A stretch of 64,000 nt of DNA from Euleptes europaea (lineage: Eukaryota; Chordata; Lepidosauria; Squamata; Sphaerodactylidae), in the NCBI RefSeq assembly GCF_029931775.1, contig NC_079318.1, forward strand, positions 25,124,159 through 25,188,158, given 5' to 3'. The translations under genes and the position numbers were made by a program. This document shows, piece by piece, positions 36,306 through 48,899 of this stretch (within the stretch, counting starts at the first letter, position 1; every line of letters begins with the position of its first letter). The notes beneath the pieces are model-generated. The model did no database searches. It saw only the letters and a list, made by a program, of their open reading frames with translations, and was not told the origin of the DNA.

Positions 36306-38423
36306 CACTTCACTTAAAGAACTTAAAAGCTCACTGTGTATTATCAGCTGGATCCAGGAAAAAACACCAGTTTTAATATATCTGTCAACTTGAAATATAC
36401 TTTTGCAGCTCGGCAGTATTCATTGGAAACCTATTGCAGAAAGACATTTTGTTAGCTCTGCACTTGTTGGGATATTCTTTTCCCATTTCACGTCAGAAAA
36501 TGGTACTGTCTAATACATGAGGAAAGCCTGCTATGCCTGATTTATCCCAGTGAAGTTTTAATTTTACCATTTAATTCTGACATTTCCATTGAGAATAGTA
36601 CAGCTTAACATCAGTAACTTTATGGGCAGCATGAACTACGGTAAGTACCCATTATACTATGGCAAATGCAAACCACACTACACTTACTTGTAATTACAAA
36701 AGCACTAGCTGGTGTGTGCGTGTGTTTAGCAACTCAGTGTTGCAGATTCTTGCTAGCAAAACGCAATTTCCCAGCCAGAGAAGTGCTACCATTTAATTCC
36801 ACATTATCATTAACCCACAGATTCTTTACAAGGTCCCTTTGGCTTATATCTTTTGCCCATAGATTGCCACCTCCCCATTGTAGTTCCAGGAGAAATCTGA
36901 ATAGCAGATTTGCTAGAGGGACTCTAAGAAGATAAGGGAGTATAAGAGAAGAGAACCTCGGCTTCTAGAAAATTTAGAAAATGTTATTACAACCATGATG
37001 TGAACACAGCCGAATCGTCACTCTTATACTGCCATTTCCATTTTATCAGCCTTCTACCCATTTTGGAAGGAAATTGGCAGTACCAACAGCCAAGGACCAC
37101 AAGGCCAAAACATTAAGTCAAAGCCATGTGGCTACTGGTCCTTTCCGGAGGTTATACATACAAACAGCAAACATACAGACAACAGTGAGCTGTGGACAAT
37201 CTTAGCTTTTCGGCTAATGAACTTGCATGATACAGGTCCTGTATTTATCTCATTAATGCTTCCCATTTAGTAAGGTGTGTAACTCAAAAACATCATACTT
37301 GAGAGGCAGTACATCCATTCGTTGGATCACTTTTTCTGCAGAGATCCTGAACACAGAATTTCTGTTTTGTAAGCAGTTTGATTTTCTAAAAAAAGAAATC
37401 TTTATTGAGATGAAGAAAAATTGAGCTGAAGTTTATCCCAAAAACCTTTCTGAGTGAGTATGTGTATGTGTGAAAGATAGAGATAGATAAGGGCTCTTCA
37501 TCTCCTTGACAATTCCTTGTGATAAATAACTTACATAAACAGCCTGTGAAATCTCTTGAAATTACTGAAGTACCACAGTAAAAGACTGTAATTTGCAGGC
37601 TTGTGCATCACTCAGATACAGCTAGACTCATCATGAGGGACAAGATTCACTGCTCAGGTCAAAAGATGCAGACATTTGTTCATGGTGTTTTCCTTTGTTT
37701 CCAGTGCTTCACTTCGAGTCGGCGGCTATACGAAGGGCTTCAGTCATGACTCATCATTTCGAATTCCTACATGTGTTTTTTTTCTCTCTTTTCCCAGACA
37801 TTTAAATGGTTTAGCAAGGGCTGTTGGCAGTCATTATTCAAAGTGATCGATATTTAGAGGTGGTGCTCTGCTAAAATCATTCTGCATTACTGAGACCTAG
37901 TAAGAATCATTCTATGTCCAATTACAAAACACAACCAACAAACGCAATTTCACAGGATGACTCATATACTCTGAAAGTAACATCCATTTAAAGATTGCAA
38001 GCGCAGCCTTGATTGGAATGCTGGAGAAACTGTTTGGAGGAGGAGGAGGAGGCCTATGTTCATAACAATGTCACACAATTAACTGAATCCTATTAATCAA
38101 ACCAAAAATAACACCCCGACATAGTTTTAATAACACTGCTTGGGGGAAAGTGAACGAATGAGAATATCGGATGGAATTCAAAGAAGGGTTGCCTGATCTT
38201 AACCCAGAGACTGTTTTTGCTTTTCATCTCGCTTGCGAGGTGTGAGTTGGAAAGCACTAAAAGGCTGCCGCAGCTGGGAAAAAGGACCCTCCCCCATCTC
38301 TTGCATTGAAACCCCAACCAGGTAGGGGGGGGCAGATCTCGTAGCACTTCCAGCTGGGCAGCTTCAGACCAGGCATCTGCATCCTGCAGACCACCGCAGA
38401 GATGGCCTGACGGAGCCACTCCT
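36306..38423. other. Repeat-poor unique sequence
   Basis: No named repeat or gene found. The stretch 37680-38100 is unusually free of repeats and could be conserved regulatory DNA, but that is only a guess from its look. Confidence 0.3.
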
Positions 38424-39220
38424 TGGTCATTCATGCATGGCTACTTTCACTCACATTCGCCCCCGGTCTGTTTCAGTTCTTCCTTGGAGTGATGCATGAG
38501 TTTTCCCTCCATTAGAGATGACCTCGCTCACTTTTTCGGTGGGTGTTGGGGAAAGGGTATTATTGGATACTTAAATTGATTATGATTGAATTAAATATAA
38601 ATACCCTTGTATAATTCTTTTTTTTTCTTTTAATACTATTGTATTTTATATTTCTTTTTTTTCCTTTTTATTTTTTCTTTTTATATTGTATGTTTTGTTA
38701 AAAATTTAATAAAAATTATTAAAAAAAAGAAAAAAAAGAGATGACCTCACTGCCTGCCTTCACAAACCCCAGGTCTTCCCATTCCTCTGTTAACCCAATT
38801 CTTCCACCTCCCCTGAGCTCAGCCCGGGTGAAATCCCTATGCATCAGGTGAAGTGCGGGGCATGCAAGCTTGGTTTCTCTCACAGCCAACTACAAAGACG
38901 TTTGTAAAGAGGTGGGGATACAAATACTTCCTGCTTCCTGGGAGTTCTTTCTGAGCAGAAGAATGGACTTTTAAAATGAGGCTTGGGTTTCCACGCACAC
39001 CCCCATTCCTGTTAGGGTGCTCCGTTTTGTTTTTGGCTTCCACGGGGGGGGCGTGGACTTCTCTCTCAAAGAAAGAACTACAGCCAATCACAAAGCGGCA
39101 TTTCAAGGGGCGGGCTTCTTGTTTCGAGCTTGGAGACTGCTGGTGCATGGCTTCTAAAGAAGAAAGTGTGGGTCCAGCGAGCAACAAACCTCAGGTAAAA
39201 CTCCCGTGCATAAATGATCC
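38424..39220 (+). mobile_element. Long inverted-end repeat (GGTCATTTATGCATGG type), with L1 insert
   Basis: Left end GGTCATTCATGCATGG, right end GTGCATAAATGATCC. The left 500 bases match, in reverse, 45740-46085 (shared CATGAGTTTTCCCTCCATTA, CTCCCCTGAGCTCAGCCC, TTCCTGCTTCCTGGGAGTTC). An L1-like piece interrupts it at 38526-38736. Non-coding; family not recognised. Confidence 0.6.
38526..38736 (+). mobile_element. Short 5'-truncated L1-like insertion with target duplication
   Basis: Ends in TTAATAAAAATTATT plus a poly(A)-like tail. AGAGATGACCTC is present on both sides (38514-38525 and 38737-38748), a 12-base target duplication typical of L1 machinery. Confidence 0.75.
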
Positions 39221-39416
39221 TTGCCTCCGGGGCTGCCATGCATTTCTTTTGGGCGTGGATGAGGGCTCTCCCCAACTCCACGGAGGCAGGCAGGCTTTTG
39301 CTACCTCCTACTCCCTATTTCCCCAGCCACACTGGCAGATTTAAAATAGTCCCCAAGTTAGTGATCATTGTAAGACCTATGAAGCGGTTGTGGTGGCAGC
39401 AAAGAAACATTAAGTA

Positions 39417-39690
39417 AAGGTAAAGGTCCCTTGTGCAAGCACCGGGTCATTCCTGACCAATGGGGTGACGTCGCATCCCGACGTTTCCAAGGCAGACTTT
39501 GTTTTATGGGTGGTTTGCCAGTGCCTTCCCCAGTCATGTTCCCTTTACCCCCAGAAAGCTGGGTACCCATTTGACCGACCTCGGAAGGATGGAAGGCTGA
39601 GTCAACCTTGAGCCGGCTACCTGAAACCGACTTCCGTCGGGATTGAACTCAGGTCGTGAGCAGAGCTTTTGACTGCAGTACTGCTATGTA
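39417..39690 (-). mobile_element. Sauria-type SINE
   Basis: Starts with the GGTAAAGGTCCCTTGTGCAA end, GTCATTCCTGACCAATGGGG, CTTCCGTCGGGATTGAACTC (B box on the minus strand) and GACTGCAGTACTGC; the last bases of the tRNA head are missing. Confidence 0.85.
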
Positions 39691-39850
39691 TTTATTTTTA
39701 TTGTTTCCATTTGTATACCGCTCTCACTCCCCAGCCAAAACTGGGATCAGGGTGGTTAACAAACCATTGCATAATAACAATAAAATCACAATAGCAAACA
39801 CCCACAATGAAACATTAATTTAAATACATTAGATTAAAACCATCTAATGG
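39691..39850 (-). mobile_element. L2/CR1-type LINE 3' end
   Basis: TATTTATTTTTATTGTTTCC, TTTGTATACCGCTCTC, then GGGATCAGGGTGGTTAACAA is the reverse of the usual ending in which a GGGCGG-like box precedes an (ATAAA)n tail. Confidence 0.55.
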
Positions 39851-40315
39851 CGCTCACCATCGGGTCATAGAGGCCACCGAAGGCCCAATAAGCAATCAAG
39901 GCCCCCACACATAGGTTGATGACAATCAAAATTATATTATTATATATTACTATTATATATTACACTATTATAGCGTCAGCTACTTCGCGTCCATCCCAAT
40001 TGTTCAAGATAGATCAGCTGCCTAAATCTGAGCCTCATCTCCCAGGAACAAACAATTTGCTGTGATACTTTTGCCAACTCTTTTGCTGATACAGTATCGA
40101 GAATATGCTCTGACCTGGATGTCAGTGGTAACATAAGGGACACCAGAAGACAGGGCTAATACACCACCTGGTCTATTCATGGAACATTTTGTCCCAGATT
40201 CTGTGATGGATGTTGACAAGATCCTGGGATCAGTGAAGGCCACTTCTTGCACCCTGGATCCTTGCCCATCCTGGCTGCTAAAATCATGTAAGGACCACAT
40301 CAACAAACCCTTAGT

Positions 40316-40318
<3 letters not shown>

Positions 40319-40365
<47 letters not shown>

Positions 40366-40869
40366 TCCTTTATTGGCATAAAAACATAATACAAAAAGGG
40401 TACAAAAGGAATGGAGATATTAAAAAGTGCCCTTTATGGCATAGTTAAAAGACAGTTACATCAAATAGCGCTGTTTGTTGATACTGCCATCTAATTAACA
40501 GTTTGGCGGGCTTTTAAAACAAACTTTAAAAACTGTGCCGCCGTCTCCAATATATGGGGCGAACGATTGTTCAATAAATAGGAAAAGTTAAAAGAATCTG
40601 AGACTTTCTGTCTATTAACCAACAGGGGGCTTAAAAGTTCGTTACAAGGTTCTCTGTAGAAACTACAATAAAATAAGACATGAGCAACCGATTCAGTACA
40701 ATTGTTGCCACAAGGGCAGAGCCTGTCAGACAGAGGGATTTTCCGAAATCTGCCTTCAAGTAGTGCAGATGGCAAAACGTTAAATCTGGCCAGAGAAATG
40801 GCTCTACGTTGAGAAGGATCACACAGGTGAGATAAGTATGGGGAGGGCTGATAAACATCAAAAGGTACC
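40319..40869 (-). mobile_element. Vingi/Ingi-like LINE 3' end inserted in the L2-like LINE
   Basis: The minus-strand frame 40775-40491 has the C-terminal zinc-knuckle-like CPCGNNCTESVAHVLFYC and the 3' end TTATGCCAATAAAGG, then a (GAT)n tail (reads as ATC repeats 40319-40365). Flanked by an exact 11-base duplication CCCTTAGTATC (40308-40318 and 40870-40880). This settles both ends and the orientation. Confidence 0.85.
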
Positions 40870-41243
40870 CCCTTAGTATCTATTATAAATTAGTCACTAA
40901 CTCTGGGCAACGTCCCTCAGCCACTCAAGAGCCAGTTATCCGTTTGCTGCTACAAAACAAAAAACAAACCATCCCTGGAGAAAAATGATGTGGCCAATTA
41001 TCTCCCAATCTCTAATCTACCTTTTCTGGGCAAAATGATTGAGAGAGTAGTAGACCACCAACTCCAGGTCTTCTTGGAGAACTTATCTGTTCTAGACCCC
41101 TTTCAGTCTGGCTTCAGGCCAGGCTATGGGACATAGACAGCCCTGCTAGCTTGAGTTGATGACCTCCGCCTGAGTGTAAACAACAAAGGCCACCCCTCTC
41201 TGTTGCTCTTGTTGGACTTATTTACAGCCTTTGATACAGTAGA

Positions 41244-41445
41244 CCAGGGCTCTTGAACTGGGTGCTCTGTGGGCACCCCAGTGCCTACTCACACCTTTCC
41301 TGGTACCCACCAAGTGTTTTTTTTAAAGTGAGTAGGGCCAGGAGCGGCACTTGCCCAGCAGGGCTTCTGATTGGCCACTGGACACCTGATTGGCTGGGTC
41401 CTTGCCCACCACCCTGTTTCAGGGTCAAAATTGTTGGAGACCCTT
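41244..41445. mobile_element. hAT-like non-autonomous element in the L2-like LINE
   Basis: Begins CAGGGCTCTTGAACTGGGTG and includes CACCCCAGTGCCT, CCCACCAAGTGTTTTTT, GATTGGCCACTGGACACCTG, ending GGAGACCCTTG. It interrupts the RT frame and the LINE resumes after it. No clean 8-bp duplication remains. Confidence 0.5.
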
Positions 41446-41889
41446 GCACTAGGCATCCTGTTGAGATGCCTAGAGGCAGGAGCAGGTGTTAGGAGATGTG
41501 TGGCGAACTAGTTCAAATCATTCCTCATGGATTGGACTCAAAGGGTTGCTAATGGAAACCAGTTATCATTAGTGTGGGGCCTTTCTTGTGGGGTTCCATA
41601 AAGCACAATTCTATCCTCCATGCTTTGCGATCTCTATGTAAAGCCCTTAGGACAAATCACTTGTAGTTTGGAGGTTAGCTGTCATCAACATGCTGGCGAT
41701 ACTCAGCTCCATATATCATTATCCAAATTTCCTGGTTATGTAGTAGAGGTCCTGAATCGCTGCCCGACTGTTCTCGTAGGGATGACCGGGAGGGAAACAG
41801 CCGTGCATAAAAGGCCGTTGACGCGGGCATGCTGGTTCCAAAGTTTTCCCAACTGCTCCAACAGAATAGAATGATAAATTGTATCAACA

Positions 41890-42639
41890 GTCTCAGACAG
41901 AAGGATTAAAAGTGATGCTAATGAATAAGCCTTGCTGAGCATGACAAAACTACCACACATGTATGCTTACAACAGGGATCTGGTCTCAGTTGTCAGTGCA
42001 GGTACTGTATACCTATTTAAAGAAGAAAATATTCAAGCCAACCTTCTATTAATCTCCCAGTATTGCTGCAGTGAACTGTATTCTTCTGTGTGGCAGTATT
42101 CTTCTGTGTGGCAGAGGCACAATTTGAGTTTGTGCAAGCATAATTAAAACAGGGCCAGTTTAATTAATTGATATGCTTGCCAGAGTTAAATTGTTCAGTG
42201 TTGTTCTTTCAAAATGACATTTTAATAAAGACATCAGCCAAGCCATTGACTACCATCAGGCCTCTTGCTTACCAATACATTGCAGCAGATGTTAATTTCC
42301 AGTTGCACAATTCTAGTGAATGTGGCCATTGTTTAACTGTCTTAATGAGAAGGCTTTTTGAGTTAAATGGGACCAGTTAAATACAAATGGGAACTTATTT
42401 TACCAATGGAGTTAATTACAATGTCAGATTAAAGTTGGATAAAGTGATTTGCATACAATGAGCATCTTCTAATCTATCCCCATAATGCGGCTGATTTGCT
42501 AATGTTTATATGCAGCTTGAAATAAAAGTTTTCAGTGGATTAGGCTGATTAATGGGATGAAAATGAGAGCTGTTGTGCCCCGTCGGATACAATTCATAGT
42601 AGCTCTTGAGGGTTCTTCTTACATTCTTTGTTAGGCATT

Positions 42640-42640
<1 letters not shown>
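41890..42640. other. Repeat-poor stretch, candidate conserved non-coding element
   Basis: AT-rich, no repeat signatures, with many homeodomain-like TTAATTA/TAATTG motifs and an octamer-like ATTTGCAT at about 42448. It reads unlike the repeat-dense neighbours. Function inferred only; no alignment was possible. Confidence 0.3.
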
Positions 42641-43192
<552 letters not shown>

Positions 43193-43618
43193 AAGTGTAA
43201 CTGTGATAGAGTAGTTAATGGCAATGGGCACAATCCACAGGATGATCTCCTTTTCTTTGAAAGGAACTGTGGCTGCACAAGAGCACTGCAGTGTGGGGCC
43301 TGAGCAAGAGAACATCCCGTTAGAGTATACCCAACTCCACCTTATCAGAATTAGCCATGAATTCGTGAAATGTCAGAATTTCGGATATGGTCCTTCGAGC
43401 TCCATATACCAGCACAAGAAGCTGTGAAGTACAGCAAAGATGGACGAGTCCAGACTCCAGCCACTCTGCTCTACTTGAAGTAAATCAAGCGAGGTAGTTT
43501 TCACTAACTGTTACAAATTACGAATTTAGTATCTTTAGAGCAACTGCACACTATTACAACATTTACGGTTGTATGCAGTTTTACCTTTCTGACTTACAAG
43601 CACTAATATATATGTGTT
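43193..43618. other. No recognised feature
   Basis: Unique-looking sequence. Nothing supportable. Confidence 0.3.
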
Positions 43619-43918
43619 AGGGTTGCCAATTGCCCGGTGGTGGCGGGTAAACTACCGCCCATCCATCTGAGGGCTGGCGGGCACTGTGGGCATGCACGCA
43701 GACGCGGCGCACGGGTAACTTTTGGGTAAACCCAAAAGTGATGCGGACGCTCTAGCATCCTCGGCTAAAACTCTTTGGAAACCATAAGGTTTGGGCCAGG
43801 ATCGCTAGAGTGTCCCCGTCACTTCCGGGTTAAACTGGTAGTGGCGTAGGTGCATCGCGTGCTAGCGCCACGGCCCCGCAAAGCTCCCGCCGGTGGAGCT
43901 GCGGGGCCTGGCAAACCT
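43619..43918. mobile_element. Inverted-repeat element with AGGGTTGCCA ends, different interior
   Basis: Ends AGGGTTGCCA and TGGCAAACCT; the interior is GC-rich (GGTGGTGGCGGGTAAACTAC near the start) and unrelated to the usual family body. ATATATGTGT-like sequence flanks both sides, a possible target duplication in an AT/GT repeat. Confidence 0.6.
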
Positions 43919-43984
43919 AATATATGTGTATACACACACACACACGCACACACATATGGGTATGGAGTATGGTTCTGGGTCACT

Positions 43985-44067
43985 GGGGGTGTGTGGGGGA
44001 GGTAGTTTGGAATTTCCTGCATTGTGCAGGGGGTTGGATTAGATGACCCTGGTGGTCCCTTCCAAAT

Positions 44068-44140
<73 letters not shown>

Positions 44141-44212
44141 GTTGGAAGGGACCACCAGGGTCATCTAGTCCAACCCCCTGCACAATGCAGGAAATTCCAA
44201 ACTACCTCCCCC
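43985..44212. repeat. Two inverted CR1 3' ends around a (GATA)n loop
   Basis: The CR1 3' end GTGCAGGGGGTTGGATTAGA and GACCCTGGTGGTCCC at 43999-44067 is repeated in reverse at 44140-44212 with about one difference in 65 bases. Eighteen or so GATA units lie between. The unit could fold as a long hairpin. Confidence 0.85.
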
Positions 44213-44219
44213 CCCACAC

Positions 44220-44223
44220 ATAC

Positions 44224-44306
<83 letters not shown>

Positions 44307-44344
44307 TATGTATGTGTGTGGGGGGGAGGTAGTTTGGAATTTCC

Positions 44345-44420
<76 letters not shown>
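44220..44420. repeat. Compound TG/TA/CA microsatellites
   Basis: (TG)n 44229-44262, (TA)n, (CA)n 44281-44306, a third partial CR1 piece (GGTAGTTTGGAATTTCCTGC at 44327), (TA)n 44349-44388, (CA)n 44389-44419. Open frames of 70-100 codons here encode only VCVC, IYIY and HTHT runs. Confidence 0.95.
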
Positions 44421-44421
<1 letters not shown>

Positions 44422-45739
44422 TCCCCCAAAGATTATTATAAGTTATTGCCTTCTCCCAGAGACTTCTGTTTGCTATTTAAGAAATGACAGTAACAACTGT
44501 ATCTGTCCTATCGGAAAATTTCCCAGGCCTTTGAAATAGACTTTCAGGAAGTTGTGTGCTCGCTTGTCTTCTTTTGGAATGGCCACTTCATAAGGAGACA
44601 GACAGAGTCTTAGATCCTGCCAACAGGGTGACCAAATAGAACATGCAGACTCATAACTGTAACTATGTTCACAGCAGTATCAGCTTGCGTTCTATAACTG
44701 GAACAGACAGATCAGATGACTTTTTGAGAACTATGCTAGCCCTTCTGTTTGGCTAGAACAGGATCTTCCTGCTGTTGAGAACTTAACAAAGACGCTTGTT
44801 TGCGTGAAGGCTCCTTCTCTGGGTTCAGGGGCTGGGGAGAAGAGGTATCCTGTTGCACAGGGTTTTATTTATTCCTTCCTCCAGTGGTCTGCACCATCTA
44901 TTTTGACCTTGCTGTTCCCTGCAGACGACTGGGCAAATCAGCGCACTGATGCGGAGATGTTTGTAAGGCACTAATGTGCCAAATGAATGTATCACAACTC
45001 CCACACAAAACCTATGCAGCGCATCACCACCAGCCCTCAGAAATATCCCCAATCAAGGAAAAAAGGAAGATAGGAAAGATATCCCGATCCTAACGATTCC
45101 ACTGGAGGGCCAGCATACAAAAATGCCATTAAATAAAACATTTTTTAAGTCAGGTGAATCTTGATCTGATGGGCCAGTTTTCATTGCCCCCTTGGGAGTT
45201 AAGGGATGAGATTCTCCTGGGTAAAGATTGAGACGGACTCTATTGTCAGTATTGATAATGTAGTTCTCAGCTGTTTATGAAACGGGAGACTAGGGGGTGG
45301 GAAGCCATAGGTCTACCTTCAAACTGAGACCTTCTGAAGATTCTTGGCCTAAATCCAGTGGCTCTGCCTTGTACTACAATCCTCAAAGTGTTTGGCTGCT
45401 ACAAATCACATTAATTTCAATTGAATTTGCACAGATGAAATTGTAATTTGAGGGTGGGAATCTAGTTATTTCTGTCCTGGGAAGAGTATGTTCCCTGAGC
45501 TTTATACTGAAAAAACAGTTGCTATGCACATACTAGATTTGTCTCTCTCTTTTTTTTTTTTTTAGGTTTATCTGAACAGAAAGGTTAATGCTGACAAATT
45601 CCAGTATGTCCTCATTGGCTGGAAGGTGCAATCACACCAATTGTTTTCATGCATGCTACATTGTAGGTGTGCCTGAAACACATGAGCACCCACACTTTCC
45701 ACCATAACCAAGGCAGTTTGGCTGCTTAGCTAGGTGAGC
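44421..45739. other. No recognised feature
   Basis: Unique-looking sequence with a T-run at 45550-45563. No gene recognised. Confidence 0.3.
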
Positions 45740-46085
45740 AAACAGGGCCTTTCTTCTGCTCAGAAAGAACTCCCAGGAAGCAGGAAGCATTTGAACCCCC
45801 GCCTCTTTACAAGCTGCTTTGTAATTGGCTGTGAGAGAAACCACATTTGTGTGTCCCACACTTTTCCTCATGCACTGGGATTTCACCTGGGTTGAGCTCA
45901 GGGGAGAGGGAAGAATCGGATTAACAGAGGAACAGAGGAACAGGACGTCCCAGGATTTGTGACTTGTGAGGGCTGGTAGCGAGGTCATCTTTAATAGATG
46001 GAAAACTCATGCATAACTCCAAGGAACAACCAAGACAGACCGGAAGCAAATGTGAGTGAAAGTACCCACTCATAAATGACCTAAG
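45740..46085 (-). mobile_element. Second copy of the 38424-type repeat
   Basis: The reverse complement follows 38424-38965 with the L1 insert left out: ATGCATGAGTTTTCC, CTCCCCTGAGCTCAACCC, GGTTTCTCTCACAGCCAATT, CTTCCTGCTTCCTGGGAGTT. Its outer end TCATAAATGACC corresponds to the GGTCATTTATG terminus; the other end is lost. Confidence 0.65.
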
Positions 46086-47449
46086 AAGTCCCTTATTCCC
46101 ATCAAAATCTTGGTCTGACACTCCCCTCACATACTGGCTTTTCTAGCATTCAACCTACCCTGCCAATATACCTAAACTTTTAAAGATTTTATTTCATAGA
46201 GCCATAACTGCAAGCCCCTGCACTGACAGAGAAAGTTTCTAGGCAAGCCATCTATATGCTGTGCTCATTTCCTCTTTACAAGGCATTGTTAACGTGAAGG
46301 TACTTTGAAAAATGTAACCTCTCGACTTCAGAATGAAGTTACACAGTCTATCGTACGGCCTCACCACTCTGCTATCTCATGTCTACCTCCTTCTGCCCGT
46401 GTAGTCCGGGCCTTAGTGCTCTCTTCAACCACAGTCTCCAGGGAACATTGAGCGTCCACGGTCAATAGGCCCAATGCTTAAATATGTCTCCATCCCTCAG
46501 TGAATTACAAACTTAACTTGAGAAAGAGGGCAGTTCAAATATTGGTATTTTCACTGCATCGTTCTTTGATTTGGACTTTATTCTTGCTGCATTCTTCTTG
46601 TCGGAAGGCTCAGGGACCTATTAGCGCTGAATTAGATATCAGTGACAACCAGGCTGAATTACTCACTCCGAGGTTATTGTATGTATGATAACTAAAGGGC
46701 GCACAGAATGACCCTGAAGAATCTGTACTCTGAGCAAGTGTGGAGTCTGTCAAAAGTGAAGTTTAAAGACTCTCTCCCCAGCAGCCAGGTTTCTATAATG
46801 ACCCTAGTAATGATCTTACATTTACAGAATGTCTTTCATCCTGGAGAAAACCTTGACAAATTGATTTCTGCAGTGTATATCTCCTTCTCCCAGCAGTCAA
46901 GTGCTTATACAGCAAGTTTTTTTTTCAGCACAAGAAATTCCACCAAATGGATCATGACATGCTGTGCAGAACAATGTGTGTAACCTAAAGGGAAAAGGTG
47001 AGCTGTAGGAGATCGCAAAGACTCATCAATGGCACTCACAGTACTCATCTTTCAAAATGCAGCACACAGAGTTCCCCAAGCATGGGCTCCGACTCTCCGA
47101 AAGAGCCACGTTTTGCAGGCCTGTGGTGAGGGGTGGCTGGAGCAAGTGCGGGGGCTCGTCAGGCTGGGCGTCAGGCTTTTCAGGGCCCTGGGGGGCAGCG
47201 GGGCTGGCAGGCACACCACGTTGAAATGGCAGCCAGCTGGGAGGCCGGGGAGTGATCTGCAACGTTGGTGGTTCTGGTGGGAACTTTCCTCCCCTGCCAC
47301 TCCTTCCCCAGCCTACCCAGGGCCAATCAAGCCCCGGGGCTCTGGGGCAGGCCCTCCTCTGAACTGTGGACCTGAATGTTTCACTTAGGTAACCTACAGA
47401 AAATTTAAAGAGCCCTTTCCCGGCCCCCAGCTCGTTCGGCTTCTGAGTT
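46086..47449. other. No recognised feature; GC-rich patch 47080-47390
   Basis: Mostly unique sequence. The GC-rich patch contains open frames on both strands but no recognisable protein. It may be part of an unnamed repeat. Confidence 0.3.
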
Positions 47450-48060
47450 CATAGAATCGTAGAATCACAGAGTTGGAAGGGACCACCAGGGCCATCAAGT
47501 CCAACCCTTGCACAATGCAGGAAATTCACTACTACATCCCCCCCCACGCCCCTAGTGACCAGATGATGGCCAAGATGCCCTCCCTCTCATCATCTGCCTA
47601 AGGTCACAGAATCAGCATTGCTGACAGATGGCCATCTAACCTCTTCTTAAAAACCTCCAGGGAAGGAGAGCTTACCACCTCCCGAGGAAGCCTGTTCCAC
47701 TGAGGAACCGCTCTAACTGTTAGAAAATTCTTCCTAATGTCTAGACGGAAACTCTTTTGATTTAATTTCAACCTGTTGGTTCTGGTCCGACCTTCTTGAG
47801 CAACAGAAGACAACTCGGCACCCTCCTCTATATGACAGCCCTTCAAGTACTTGAACATGGTTATCATATCCCCCCTCAGTCTTCTCCTCTTCAGGCTAAA
47901 CATACTCAGCTCCTTCAACCTTTCCTCATAGGACTTGGTCTCCAGACCCCTCACCATCTTTGTTGCCCTTCTCTGGACACGTTCCAGCTTGTCTACATCT
48001 TTCTTAAATTGTGGTGCCCAAAACTGAACACAGTACTCTAGTTGAGGTCTAACCAGAGTT
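47450..48060 (-). mobile_element. CR1 LINE, C-terminus and 3' end
   Basis: The minus-strand frame 47957-47604 gives GLETKSYEERLKELSMFSLK, RLRGDMITMFKYLKG, RLDIRKNFLTVRAVPQWNRL and PREVVSSPSLEVFKKRLDGH, the classic CR1 C-terminus. The 3' end carries GATTCTA-type octamers next to 47453. 5'-truncated and fairly well preserved. Confidence 0.92.
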
Positions 48061-48690
48061 GTCCCACCCTTTGTTTCAGCGGTTTGTTATTCATGTTCCG
48101 TTATCTCATCACAACTTTGGCGGTTTGGCATGGGGCCAAATCCAATTTGGGGGGAAAGATAGCCTGTGTGTCCCCTTTCCCCCCATTCTGGGGACTCCAA
48201 TAAGGGATTTTGGGGGAGACCCAGATTGTGACATACCCAGTGGGGGGCTGTCAGGGACATAGCCAGTCGGGGGCTGTTTAAGGTGGCCTCCCGCCAAGTG
48301 GCAGGGGACCACACAGCAGGCTTCCATCCATGCGGGTCCCACGGACTGCCATCCCAGGCTATTCCCAGCAAGCAGGCTGGGGATAGAAGATGCATCGGTT
48401 GGCAGGCAGGTTGCCGATGCTTAGGATCACGATCCTATGCCATGCCAATGCCTGTAGCTGAAACCAATAAAAGTTGTGGCCATTTCCATCCAACAATGGT
48501 TCCTGAGTGTTTAATTGCATGCCAAGGTATTCTTTGCTAAGAAATTGGGGTTTGAAGTGCATTCCAAGAATGGGGAGGATAGGGTGCTGCTTAGGTAGGG
48601 AGCTCTAGGCACTTCCCAATCAAGTGCTAGGTCAGCAATTAATATTTATACGTTGGCTGTTGTCAAAGTGGAGTGTCTGTTTTGCAAGTA
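48061..48690. other. Unclassified, repeat-like
   Basis: Contains an AATAAAAG signal at about 48467 followed by a GT/TTCC-rich run, giving it a retroelement-terminus look, but no clear boundaries or duplications. Confidence 0.25.
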
Positions 48691-48895
48691 CCGTATTTTT
48701 TGCTCTATAAGAAGCACCTGACCATAAGACACACCTAGTTTTTAAAGGAGGAAAAAGAAGAAAATTTTTTTTTTAAAGACCCGCTGGGTCTTTAAGAAAA
48801 TATATTTCTCTTCTTTTTCCTCCTTTCCTTCTCTTTCCCCACCGCCCCCCTTCCCGGGACTCCCGGGAAGGGGGGCGGTGGTGGTTTAAACTGCT
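48691..48895. mobile_element. Inverted-repeat DNA element, one end only
   Basis: Starts CCGTATTTTTTGCTCTATAA and GACCATAAGACACACCTAG, a terminus type of small Tc1/mariner-like elements. A GC-rich palindrome around CCCGGGACTCCCGGG lies at about 48855-48868. The other end is absent, cut by a CR1 piece. Confidence 0.5.
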
Positions 48896-48899
48896 CTGC

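Larger units (their letters stand above)
40000..41760 (+). mobile_element. L2-like LINE reverse transcriptase fragment with two nested inserts
   Basis: Blocks in order: CDTFANSFADTVSRICSDLD; LDPCPSWLLKSCKDHI (before 40308); ISNLPFLGKMIERVVDHQLQ, LDPFQSGFRPGYGT, LLLLLDLFTAFDTVD (to about 41243); then the QHAGDTQLHISL (YADD-type) box near 41690. Stops are present. Interrupted by a minus-strand LINE (40319-40869) and a small hAT-like element (about 41244-41445). Confidence 0.75.

Noticed and set aside
44161-44487. Open frames coding VCVC, IYIY and HTHT runs
   Set aside because: Pure translation of TG, TA and CA microsatellites.
47604-47957. 117-codon frame as a possible host gene
   Set aside because: It is the well-known C-terminus of CR1, followed by the CR1 3' end.
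48061-48540. Possible solo LTR
   Set aside because: An AATAAA signal and retroelement-like 3' look are present, but no terminal TG/CA boundaries, inverted ends or flanking duplication could be fixed. Left as unclassified.
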